DNA from: Chitinophagaceae bacterium UBA2467
GTDB lineage: Bacteria; Bacteroidota; Bacteroidia; Chitinophagales; Chitinophagaceae
DNA: 21,981 nt
Direction: 5' to 3'
Assembly: GCA_002342205.1 (NCBI GenBank)
Contig: DDPN01000107.1
Span: 382 to 22,362 of the forward strand
Shown here: piece after piece, positions 13,695-21,028 of the stretch
Numbering within the stretch: the first letter of the stretch is position 1
Layout of the letters: the number at the start of each line of letters is the position of its first letter
Notes under the pieces: model-generated
Seen by the model: the letters and a program-made list of their open reading frames with translations, nothing else
What the model was told of the DNA's origin: nothing
Databases searched by the model: none
Made by a program: the position numbers and the translations under genes

Positions 13695-15083
13695 ATGTCC
13701 ACGGAGCAAACACCATCCATTTTGGCTTCCGAATTTGAAGCGCTGCTGGCCCAAAATGACCAGTCGCAGCTACATGCGTTCCTGGACGACCAGAACATCA
13801 GTGAAGTGGCCGAATTAGTGGAGAAGTTTCCTGAAGAGGATGTGACGATCGTAGCTGCCATGTCCATTCATCGTGCCGCGAGTGTTTTTAAAATTTTAGA
13901 CCTTTCCAGCCAGAAGAGTATCATTCGAAAACTTCCTGCAAACACTACAGCACTTTTATTAAATGAACTTCCCGCGGACGACCGTACAGACTTCCTTGAA
14001 GAACTCCCGAGTAATGTTGTCCGGGAATTGATCAAGTTGCTCGACCCTGAAGAAAGAAAAATCACATTATCCTTATTAGGCTACCCAGAAAATAGTATCG
14101 GTCGATTGATGACGCCAGACTATGTTTATGTCTATGCAACCGATACGATTAATGAGGTATTTGCAACAATTCGGAAATACGGAAAGGACAGTGAAACAAT
14201 CAACGTAATCTATGTAATTAATGAAAAGGGGGAATTAATTGATGACCTCCGAATCAGTGATATCATCCTCAGTCCTCCAAACAAAAAAGTGGCAGAGCTC
14301 ATTGATGGCAGAGTCATTGCCTTGCATCCCGAAGATGACCAAGAAACTGCCAGTGAGATTTTTAAAATGAACAACCGGGTGGCGTTGCCTGTAGTCAGTC
14401 AAAGCAATAAGCTTTTAGGAATCGTAACCATTGACGATATCTTGTGGGTAGCAGGGGAAGAGTTTAGTGAGGATATGCAAAAAATGGGAGGTACTGCCGC
14501 GTTAGAAGAACCTTATTTAGATGTGCCGCTATTCAAACTTTACAAAAAGAGAATTATTTGGCTGCTCATCCTTTTTGTTGGAGAGACATTGACTATTGCT
14601 GCCATGTCAGGTTTCCAAAAAACATTAGAACATGTGTTGGTGCTTTCAACTTTTATCCCCTTGATTATCTCTAGTGGAGGAAATAGTGGATCCCAAGCGG
14701 CTACCTTGATTATTCAAGCCATGGCATTAGGAGAAATTACAGTTCAAGATTGGTGGCGCATCGCGCGTAGAGAAATTCAATCTGGTTTATACATGGGTGT
14801 CACACTAGGCCTCATTGGTTGTGGCATTGTACTAGGCGGACATTATTTTTTGAATCTCTTTGGAGAACATTACAGCCAAGTTAGCATCGCCATTGGAGCA
14901 GCATTGATAGGAGTAGTACTATGGGGCACGTTGATGGGATCGATGCTTCCACTTTTACTTAAAAGATTAGGTGCTGACCCTGCAGCTTCTTCAACTCCCT
15001 TTATTGCAACGCTAGTTGACGTGACTGGTTTATTAATTTATTTTGGCACAGCCTATCTGATGCTAAAAGATGTACTTCTCTAA
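13695..15083 (+). CDS. mgtE: Magnesium transporter MgtE
   Basis: A 462-residue inner-membrane Mg2+ channel. The cytoplasmic N domain of helical repeats (about 15-125, with FPEEDVTIVAAM and LPADDRTDFLEELP) is followed by paired CBS domains (about 130-255, ending near GIVTIDDILWVAGEE). These sense intracellular Mg2+ and close the pore. The five-helix pore domain fills the rest, with the family signature PLIISSGGNSGSQAATLIIQ and the late helix AASSTPFIATLVDVTGLLIY. Length and order match MgtE. The start MSTEQTPSILASEFEALLAQ sits 5 bases after a perfect -7 box. Nothing resembling a Mg-responsive leader RNA can fit in so short a leader. Confidence 0.95.
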   Translation: MSTEQTPSILASEFEALLAQNDQSQLHAFLDDQNISEVAELVEKFPEEDVTIVAAMSIHRAASVFKILDLSSQKSIIRKLPANTTALLLNELPADDRTDFLEELPSNVVRELIKLLDPEERKITLSLLGYPENSIGRLMTPDYVYVYATDTINEVFATIRKYGKDSETINVIYVINEKGELIDDLRISDIILSPPNKKVAELIDGRVIALHPEDDQETASEIFKMNNRVALPVVSQSNKLLGIVTIDDILWVAGEEFSEDMQKMGGTAALEEPYLDVPLFKLYKKRIIWLLILFVGETLTIAAMSGFQKTLEHVLVLSTFIPLIISSGGNSGSQAATLIIQAMALGEITVQDWWRIARREIQSGLYMGVTLGLIGCGIVLGGHYFLNLFGEHYSQVSIAIGAALIGVVLWGTLMGSMLPLLLKRLGADPAASSTPFIATLVDVTGLLIYFGTAYLMLKDVLL

Positions 15084-15111
15084 CGTTTTCTTTCTAATTT
15101 TTTTTATTAAT

Positions 15112-15148
15112 AAGAGTATACTTATAAAAGTATTCTTTCTGCTTTTTT
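15112..15148 (+). terminator. Weak AT-rich hairpin after mgtE
   Basis: An imperfect stem (aaga plus atactt paired with aagtat plus tctt, with a GT bulge and loop ataa, 15112-15137) is followed by a T run at 15143-15148. It is AT-rich and uncertain, but it lies between mgtE and glmS where transcription should end. Confidence 0.3.
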
Positions 15149-15164
15149 GATTAAGTCCTTCGAA

Positions 15165-15172
15165 TATATTTG
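15165..15172 (+). promoter_or_regulatory. -7 box TATATTTG for glmS
   Basis: An exact TAnnTTTG match 19 bases before the glmS ATG. TTTG at 15146-15149 is a possible -33 element, but with a short 15-base spacer. No glmS ribozyme can fit in this leader of about 12-15 bases. Confidence 0.6.
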
Positions 15173-15191
15173 GACAAATTAACCACCTCCT

Positions 15192-17027
15192 ATGTGCGGA
15201 ATTGTCGGCTATACAGGACATCGCGATGCTTACCCAGTAGTAATAAAAGGATTAAAAAGGCTTGAATACAGAGGCTATGATAGTGCAGGGGTAGCATTAC
15301 ATGAAAAAACACTTCGCGTTTACAAAAAGATGGGAAAGGTTGCTGATTTGGAAGAGCATGCAGTAGGAAAAGACATAAGTGGGAAAACAGGAATAGGTCA
15401 TACAAGATGGGCAACGCATGGAGAGCCCAGTGATAGAAATGCACATCCCCATCTTTCTTCGAGTGGAAAGCTAGCGATGATTCATAATGGAATTATTGAG
15501 AATTATGCTCAATTAAAAAAAGAACTTACACAAAAAGGCTACGAATTTAAAAGTGATACGGACACAGAAGTTCTTTTGAACTTTATTGATGAAATCAAAC
15601 AAAATAATTCATGCTCTCTTGAAGAGGCCATTCGAGTGGCCCTTAAAAGAGTTACAGGTGCCTATGTGATTCTTTTGCTTGATGCAGAAAATCCCGACAC
15701 TATCATCGCTGCAAGAAAAGGAAGCCCGCTGGTGATTGGAGTTGGAAAAGGAGAACATTTTTTGGGATCCGATGCCTCACCCATGCTAGAGTATACCAAA
15801 GAAGTAGTTTATGTTAATGACTATGAACTGGCAATAGTAAAGCCCGATGAATTGATTTTAAAAAATCTGGGTAATGAAAAGCTAACACCTTATGTACAAA
15901 AGCTCGATATTGAATTAGCGGCAATTGAAAAAGGCGGGTACGACCATTTTATGCTCAAAGAAATTTTTGAGCAACCTCGTACCATTTATGATTGTTTACG
16001 CGGTCGTCTAGATGCATCAAAAAATAAAATCACTTTAAGCGGCATTGAACAATACGCCAAGGAGATATGCGCTGCCAACCGAATTATTATGATTGCTTGC
16101 GGAACCAGTTGGCATGCAGGCCTAACTGCAGAATATATTTTTGAGGAATGTTGCAGAATTAACGTAGAAGTAGAATACGCTTCTGAATTTCGATATAGAA
16201 ACCCCATCATCAATCCCGGTGATGTTATCATTGCCATTTCTCAAAGCGGAGAAACAGCTGATACACTAGTTGCCATAGAAAATGCAAAAGCAAAAGGTGC
16301 CATTATTTTAGGAGTCGTCAATGTAGTTGGCTCTTCCATTGCAAGAATGAGTCATGCAGGCGCTTATACACATGCGGGACCAGAAATTGGAGTGGCTTCC
16401 ACAAAAGCTTTTACGGCACAACTAGCAGTGTTAAGTATGATTGCATTAAAAATTGCACAACTAAAAGGAACGTTATCAGCTGAACGCATCAATACATTAT
16501 TGAACGAATTGGAAGCAATCCCCGAAAAAGTAGAAAGTATATTAGCCAATACGGAACCAATCAAAAAAATTGCACAACAATACGCAACAGCCCGAGACTT
16601 TTTATATCTAGGGCGGGGAACTAATTTCCCAGTGGCATTGGAAGGAGCTCTCAAATTAAAAGAGATCTCTTATATACATGCCGAAGGTTATCCTGCTGCC
16701 GAAATGAAACATGGTCCCATCGCACTCGTAGACGAGAATCTGCCTGTTGTATTTGTAGCGACTAAAGACAGCTACCATGAAAAAGTATTAAGCAATATGC
16801 AAGAGATTCGAGCTCGCAAGGGAAAGGTAATATCGGTTATAACAGAGGAAGATGAAACAGCGGCTAATCTAAGCGAGTCAGTAATGCAAGTTCCTCCATG
16901 CGACGAAATGCTCGCTCCTCTTTTAACAGTCGTTCCCCTACAACTCCTCTCCTATTACATAGGTGTTGCCAGAGGTTGTGATGTTGACAAGCCACGCAAT
17001 CTTGCAAAATCAGTGACGGTGGAGTGA
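15192..17027 (+). CDS. glmS: Glutamine-fructose-6-phosphate aminotransferase (isomerising)
   Basis: A 611-residue cytoplasmic enzyme making glucosamine 6-phosphate from fructose 6-phosphate and glutamine, the entry to UDP-GlcNAc for peptidoglycan and outer-membrane glycans. Cys2 of MCGIVGYTG is the glutaminase nucleophile after Met removal. HTRWATHGEPS and the IHNGIIENY block complete the GATase2 domain. Two SIS domains follow, with ACGTSWHAGLTAEY, SQSGETADTLVAI and RGTNFPVALEGALKLKE. The invariant C-terminus DKPRNLAKSVTVE is intact. Length is standard. The DUF4954 gene follows after 18 bases, almost certainly on the same mRNA. Confidence 0.97.
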   Translation: MCGIVGYTGHRDAYPVVIKGLKRLEYRGYDSAGVALHEKTLRVYKKMGKVADLEEHAVGKDISGKTGIGHTRWATHGEPSDRNAHPHLSSSGKLAMIHNGIIENYAQLKKELTQKGYEFKSDTDTEVLLNFIDEIKQNNSCSLEEAIRVALKRVTGAYVILLLDAENPDTIIAARKGSPLVIGVGKGEHFLGSDASPMLEYTKEVVYVNDYELAIVKPDELILKNLGNEKLTPYVQKLDIELAAIEKGGYDHFMLKEIFEQPRTIYDCLRGRLDASKNKITLSGIEQYAKEICAANRIIMIACGTSWHAGLTAEYIFEECCRINVEVEYASEFRYRNPIINPGDVIIAISQSGETADTLVAIENAKAKGAIILGVVNVVGSSIARMSHAGAYTHAGPEIGVASTKAFTAQLAVLSMIALKIAQLKGTLSAERINTLLNELEAIPEKVESILANTEPIKKIAQQYATARDFLYLGRGTNFPVALEGALKLKEISYIHAEGYPAAEMKHGPIALVDENLPVVFVATKDSYHEKVLSNMQEIRARKGKVISVITEEDETAANLSESVMQVPPCDEMLAPLLTVVPLQLLSYYIGVARGCDVDKPRNLAKSVTVE

Positions 17028-17045
17028 TTAACTTAATCCTTATCC

Positions 17046-19253
17046 ATGAATAGTATTAACAAACAACCTCTTTCATCCTTGGGATTTGGATTTATCGATC
17101 CAGCCTTTATTCCAAAGGGAAAAGATGAATATTACCTGCGTAATAGGCAGCATCGCACAAAAACGAGATATAGGAAATTAACTGCAAAGGAAATTCAGGT
17201 TTTAGTCCGAAATGATAACAGTGCGGACGACTGGAACAACCTTGAAGTTTCTCCTTTATTTGAACCTAAGCTGGTAAAACGATGTAGCTTTTTTGGTAAA
17301 ATAAGAATTGGCAAGCTAGAACCTTTCTTTCATGAGTTTAACAATCTTCGCATGCCAGTTGGTATTTACAATAGCACCATCATCAGTTGTGACATCGGTG
17401 ATAATGTTGTGATTGACCAGATTAGTTTTATGAGTCATATCATTACAGGAAATGATGTCATGCTAGTCAACATCAAAGAACTCTCCAGCACTGACCATGC
17501 TAAATTTGGAAATGGGGTCGTAAAAATAGGAGAAGACCCCTCTGTACGTATCTGGATGGAATTAGCAAATGAGAACGGAGGAAGAAAAGTGCTTCCCTTT
17601 AATGGCATGCTTGCTGCCGATGCATGGATTTGGTCTAAATACAGAGATGACAAAAAGCTATTAGATAAATTTCAGGAGTTCACCGATGATAAATTTGATC
17701 GCAAGCGGGGGTATTATGGTAAAATTGGAGATCGTACCGTTATCAAAAATTGTGATATCATTAAAGATGCTTGGATAGGTTCTGATGCTTATATCAAAGG
17801 AGCAAATAAACTTAAGAATATTACTATACTATCCTCTCCTGAGGCCTCTACGCAAATTGGTGAGGGATGTGAGCTAGTAAACGGAATTGTTGGCTATGGT
17901 AATAGAATATTCTATGGAGTGAAAGCCGTTCGTTTTGTGATGGGCACAAATGCCCAATTAAAGTATGGGGCCAGATTGATCAACTCCTACTTAGGTGACA
18001 ACTCAACAATTTCATGTTGCGAAGTACTTAACTCGTTGATTTTTCCCGGACATGAACAACATCACAATAACTCATTTTTGTGTGCCGCAACCATTCAGGG
18101 ACAAAGCAACATGGCCGCAGGAGCAACGCTTGGTTCTAATCATAATTCAAGAGCCGCAGATGGTGAACTAGTTGCCGGAAGAGGATTTTGGCCAGGGCTT
18201 TGCGTAAGTATTAAACATAACTCAACATTTGCCTCCTATACTCTGCTCGCAAAAGGAGATTTTCAATATGAACTAAATGTTCCAATTCCTTTTTCATTAG
18301 TTAGCAATAGCCTGGACAACAAAGAACTTCACATTATGCCAGGATATTGGTTCTCTTACAATCTTTATGCACTTGCACGAAATAGTGAAAAATTTGTAGA
18401 CCGGGACAAGAGACTAGATAAAACCATTTACCTGGAGTATGATTTTCTAGCCCCAGATACTATAAACGAACTGTTGCAGGGGCTATCAATACTTGAATCA
18501 AGTGTTGGACGCGCTTTTCAGTCAAAAACAAAAAAGGCAACAGCTAAAAATGATATGGTGGTTGGTAGAAAAGAACTACTAGCTGCTGCAAAATGGATCG
18601 AAAACACTCCTATTTATCTTGAAAATATTGAAAACAGTAAAAGGCCAGTTAAGCTATTAAAAGTGCAGGCAGCCTATGATAATTTTAGAAAGCTGGTTCG
18701 TTATTATTGCATTAAGGAGCTAATCGGATCGACTCGGTCGTACAACAATTTCCTGAAATCATCACAAGCACTGCTTCAAAAAAATAAAGGCAAACGGGAA
18801 GACTGGATAAATGTAGGAGGACAATTAGTACGCAAAAAAGCACTTGAGCAACTTAAGTCTGGGATAAAAAATGGGAAAATAAGAAGTTGGGACGAGGTAC
18901 ACGAATGGTATCAACAACAAAGTAAAAAGTACAAGCTTGACAAGCTTAATCATGCTGCTGCTGTCCTATTAGAAATTACAAGAATTGAACCAGACCAATT
19001 CAATAAAAAAAGACTACTATCGCTTTTAGAAGAAGCAAAAGAAATAGAAAACTGGATTGCAAGACAAATCACTCACTCCAGACAAAAAGACTATCTCAAT
19101 CCTTTCCGAAAAATGCTCTACGAGACAGAAGCTGAAATGAAAGAAGTAATAGGTACATTAGAAGAAAATCCTTTCATCCAAAAACAAAATGAAAAAAGGC
19201 AAAAGTTTACCAATCAAATTGAAATGATAAAAGGACATCTTCTGAAAGCGTAA
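17046..19253 (+). CDS. DUF4954-type left-handed beta-helix protein
   Basis: A 735-residue protein resembling the Bacteroidota DUF4954 family (KEIQVLVRNDNSADDWNN, PVGIYNSTIISCDIGDNVVI, SHIITGNDVMLVNI). The region from about 100 to 420 has irregular hexapeptide-like turns (IGDNVVI, IGSDAYIKG, IGEGCELVNG, YGARLINSYLGDNSTI) as in left-handed beta-helix acyltransferases and the C-terminal half of GlmU. The His/Asn-rich FPGHEQHHNNSF and GATLGSNHNSRAADGE could line an active or metal site. The last 280 residues are helical and charged. No biochemical role is established for the family as far as I know. Its place directly behind glmS suggests a job in amino-sugar or nucleotide-sugar metabolism, but this is inference. 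It converges with the response regulator, 6 bases away. Confidence 0.85.
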   Translation: MNSINKQPLSSLGFGFIDPAFIPKGKDEYYLRNRQHRTKTRYRKLTAKEIQVLVRNDNSADDWNNLEVSPLFEPKLVKRCSFFGKIRIGKLEPFFHEFNNLRMPVGIYNSTIISCDIGDNVVIDQISFMSHIITGNDVMLVNIKELSSTDHAKFGNGVVKIGEDPSVRIWMELANENGGRKVLPFNGMLAADAWIWSKYRDDKKLLDKFQEFTDDKFDRKRGYYGKIGDRTVIKNCDIIKDAWIGSDAYIKGANKLKNITILSSPEASTQIGEGCELVNGIVGYGNRIFYGVKAVRFVMGTNAQLKYGARLINSYLGDNSTISCCEVLNSLIFPGHEQHHNNSFLCAATIQGQSNMAAGATLGSNHNSRAADGELVAGRGFWPGLCVSIKHNSTFASYTLLAKGDFQYELNVPIPFSLVSNSLDNKELHIMPGYWFSYNLYALARNSEKFVDRDKRLDKTIYLEYDFLAPDTINELLQGLSILESSVGRAFQSKTKKATAKNDMVVGRKELLAAAKWIENTPIYLENIENSKRPVKLLKVQAAYDNFRKLVRYYCIKELIGSTRSYNNFLKSSQALLQKNKGKREDWINVGGQLVRKKALEQLKSGIKNGKIRSWDEVHEWYQQQSKKYKLDKLNHAAAVLLEITRIEPDQFNKKRLLSLLEEAKEIENWIARQITHSRQKDYLNPFRKMLYETEAEMKEVIGTLEENPFIQKQNEKRQKFTNQIEMIKGHLLKA

Positions 19254-19259
19254 TACATA

Positions 19260-19892
19260 TTACGATCGATCAGAAATATACACTTGGGATAAATCGCGAA
19301 TTTCTTTCACGCGCTTCACTCCCAATTTTTTTAAGATCCGATGCTGATGCGTGCCAATTGTAGAGGAATGTAGTTTCATAATATTTGCAATTTCACTCAC
19401 ATAGTATCCCTCTATTAAAAAATGACAGATTTCCATTTCTCTTGCAGATAATTTATCAAAGGGATTAGGAGTACGTTTTTGTAATAAATCTTCCGCTAGT
19501 CGATTAAGCAAGGTTGGGCTTAGATAAAAATCACCTTTGGATACAGTTTTGATACAATTGATCAATTCAACTACCGACCGATTTTTTCCAACAAATCCTT
19601 TTGCACCTGCTTGTAGTATCCATTTGGCATATATTTTTTCAGAACTAGCCGTAAATACAATAATCGACAGGTCGGGCTTTTTCAACAAGATTTCTTGAAT
19701 CAAACCCCTAGCATTGACAAATTGCCAATTAATTTCCATGATGATTAATTCACATTCACCCTTTTCAATATATTGGAAGCCTTCTTTCAATGAAGTGAAG
19801 GAAACGCAGGTTGCTTTTGGCAATTCCTTTTCAATTACCGCCTCAATGCCCCTAAGAATAATTTCTTGATTGTCGATCAATAAAATTGTCAT
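19260..19892 (-). CDS. NarL/LuxR-type response regulator with Glu at the phospho-acceptor site
   Basis: A 210-residue regulator. Residues 1-118 form a receiver domain and 145-205 a LuxR-type helix-turn-helix (LSAREMEICHFLIEGYYVSE then HSSTIGTHQHRILKKLGV). Key receiver positions are Asp7-Asn8 (normally Asp-Asp), Thr81 in FTASS, and Lys103 in VGKN. The residue that should be the phosphorylated Asp is Glu53 (LIIMEINWQ). The switch Thr and Lys remain, so the fold is probably intact, but classical phosphorylation is unlikely and Glu may mimic the phosphorylated state. No histidine kinase is in the window. A 16-base dyad lies directly upstream of the ATG. Confidence 0.88.
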   Translation of the reverse strand: MTILLIDNQEIILRGIEAVIEKELPKATCVSFTSLKEGFQYIEKGECELIIMEINWQFVNARGLIQEILLKKPDLSIIVFTASSEKIYAKWILQAGAKGFVGKNRSVVELINCIKTVSKGDFYLSPTLLNRLAEDLLQKRTPNPFDKLSAREMEICHFLIEGYYVSEIANIMKLHSSTIGTHQHRILKKLGVKRVKEIRDLSQVYISDRS

Positions 19893-19893
19893 G

Positions 19894-19937
19894 ATTTGTA
19901 GTATTAGTTAAAAATTTTTCAAACTATTACTACAAAT
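19894..19937. promoter_or_regulatory. 16-base dyad beside the response regulator start
   Basis: Arms atttgtagtattagtt (19894-19909) and aactattactacaaat (19922-19937) are reverse complements with one mismatch, around a 12-base centre holding aaaaattttt. The dyad begins 2 bases upstream of the ATG, so on mRNA it could fold over the start region, and on DNA it could be an operator. A further TTTGTAG half-site occurs at 19981-19987. NarL-type proteins bind paired half-sites, so self-control is plausible but untested. Confidence 0.5.
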
Positions 19938-20002
19938 TAGTCAAGCGACTCAGCGTGAACTACAGAACTAAATTTATTTTTTTGTAGAAAATTAACGACA
20001 GA

Positions 20003-21022
20003 CTATCGTTGTTTGATTAGTAAGGCGCTTGCCACCGGTCTTTCAACCCCATTATCGCCTGGTCTTACTGTTAATCGATTGCCAATAATCATAGATGTTG
20101 AGCCTCCTCCATCCAGATTTATTGCATCCGTACATCCCAACGAACGCATCATTGCTGCAAGATCAGCTAAGTTGATTCCTAGATAGCCCGCGCTACTATT
20201 ATCCCCTTCCACTGCTAGTAAAACCAAACGGCCATTCGCTGTGTATCCAATAGCAGTGCGAGGTCTTGAAGTGGTATTGTTTATACTGATGAGTTCCTCC
20301 GCATCAGAAATACGAATAGAACCCCCACGCACTAGCATGGGAGAACCCCCAATTGCAGCTACTGTATTCCAAACAGAACCGCCGGAAGGAAATGTTTCAG
20401 TAGGTTGTGGCTGAGGAGCAGCACCCTCAACATTTGGACTTGGCGTCGGATACTGATAAATTAGATCATTACCCGCTCCTACAGAATAAACCCAAGCAGT
20501 TGTAGGGGCTCCAGTAGATGTGATTCCAAAAGCGGCCCTCGTTGGATAATACGATGCATTCGACCCATTATAACTTCGAGTAACTGCTTTAATATTTGGA
20601 GTAGCAACCACGTTATCATATTTAACCAAACTGTACGACTGGTTGCCTCCAAAATAACCGCCATTGATTGCAACGTAAACTAAACCGGACTCTGCAGCTG
20701 CAAACTGGCTTGGTGTCTTTAACGTCGACGAAACCACAGGCTTAAATTCAAAACGACCTGTAGTATAATCTAAGGCAACGCAAAAAGCCTTTACAGTTTT
20801 ACCGTTATAGAGGGTGTCAAAAGTGAACGCCTGAATGCCAGATGGAAAATTCAGCGACAATGTAGCGGAGTACTTCCAACCCGGAGCTACCGTTATTAAC
20901 GGTGTAACAGGCGTTGGAGTAGGTGTAGGAGTTGGGTTTCCTCCTCCACCGTTAGATGACTTTGAACAGGCACTACCATATAGGATAACCAAAACGGGCA
21001 ACAACAATAAATAACGCTTCAT
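20003..21022 (-). CDS. Phosphodiester glycosidase (NAGPA-like) family lipoprotein
   Basis: A 339-residue exported lipoprotein. The signal peptide MKRYLLLLPVLVILYGSAC ends in a lipobox-like segment with Cys19. A Gly-rich then Pro-Thr repeat linker (about 24-41) follows. The catalytic part (about 45-339) resembles the NAGPA/phosphodiester glycosidase family: VYVAINGGYFGG near 115-126, RPRTAIGYTANGRLVLLAVEG, and the C-terminal DAINLDGGGSTSMIIG signature. The mammalian founding member removes GlcNAc from a GlcNAc-phospho-mannose diester. Bacterial members are proposed to act on phosphodiester-linked sugars in surface polymers; the substrate here is unknown. It follows the GHL10 gene after only 6 bases, so the two are co-transcribed. 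Confidence 0.85.
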   Translation of the reverse strand: MKRYLLLLPVLVILYGSACSKSSNGGGGNPTPTPTPTPVTPLITVAPGWKYSATLSLNFPSGIQAFTFDTLYNGKTVKAFCVALDYTTGRFEFKPVVSSTLKTPSQFAAAESGLVYVAINGGYFGGNQSYSLVKYDNVVATPNIKAVTRSYNGSNASYYPTRAAFGITSTGAPTTAWVYSVGAGNDLIYQYPTPSPNVEGAAPQPQPTETFPSGGSVWNTVAAIGGSPMLVRGGSIRISDAEELISINNTTSRPRTAIGYTANGRLVLLAVEGDNSSAGYLGINLADLAAMMRSLGCTDAINLDGGGSTSMIIGNRLTVRPGDNGVERPVASALLIKQR

Positions 21023-21028
21023 AAAAAA

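Noticed and set aside
13646..13867. Long N-terminal extension of the SET-domain frame
   Set aside because: It is antisense to the mgtE coding start and has no similarity to SET proteins. The family-like start is the ATG at 13645.
15084..15191. glmS ribozyme or riboswitch before glmS
   Set aside because: The predicted transcript start at about 15177-15179 leaves only a dozen or so leader bases, and the gap shows no ribozyme-like structure.
19249..19264. Dyad cgtaata-ca-tattacg between the DUF4954 and response regulator genes as a bidirectional terminator
   Set aside because: The stem is short and AT-rich with a two-base loop and no T tract on either side. It overlaps both stop codons and may be chance.
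19994..20010. Small hairpin aacga/tcgtt as a terminator for the glycosidase pair
   Set aside because: Only five base pairs, it overlaps the end of the coding region, and the following T run on the minus strand is weak.
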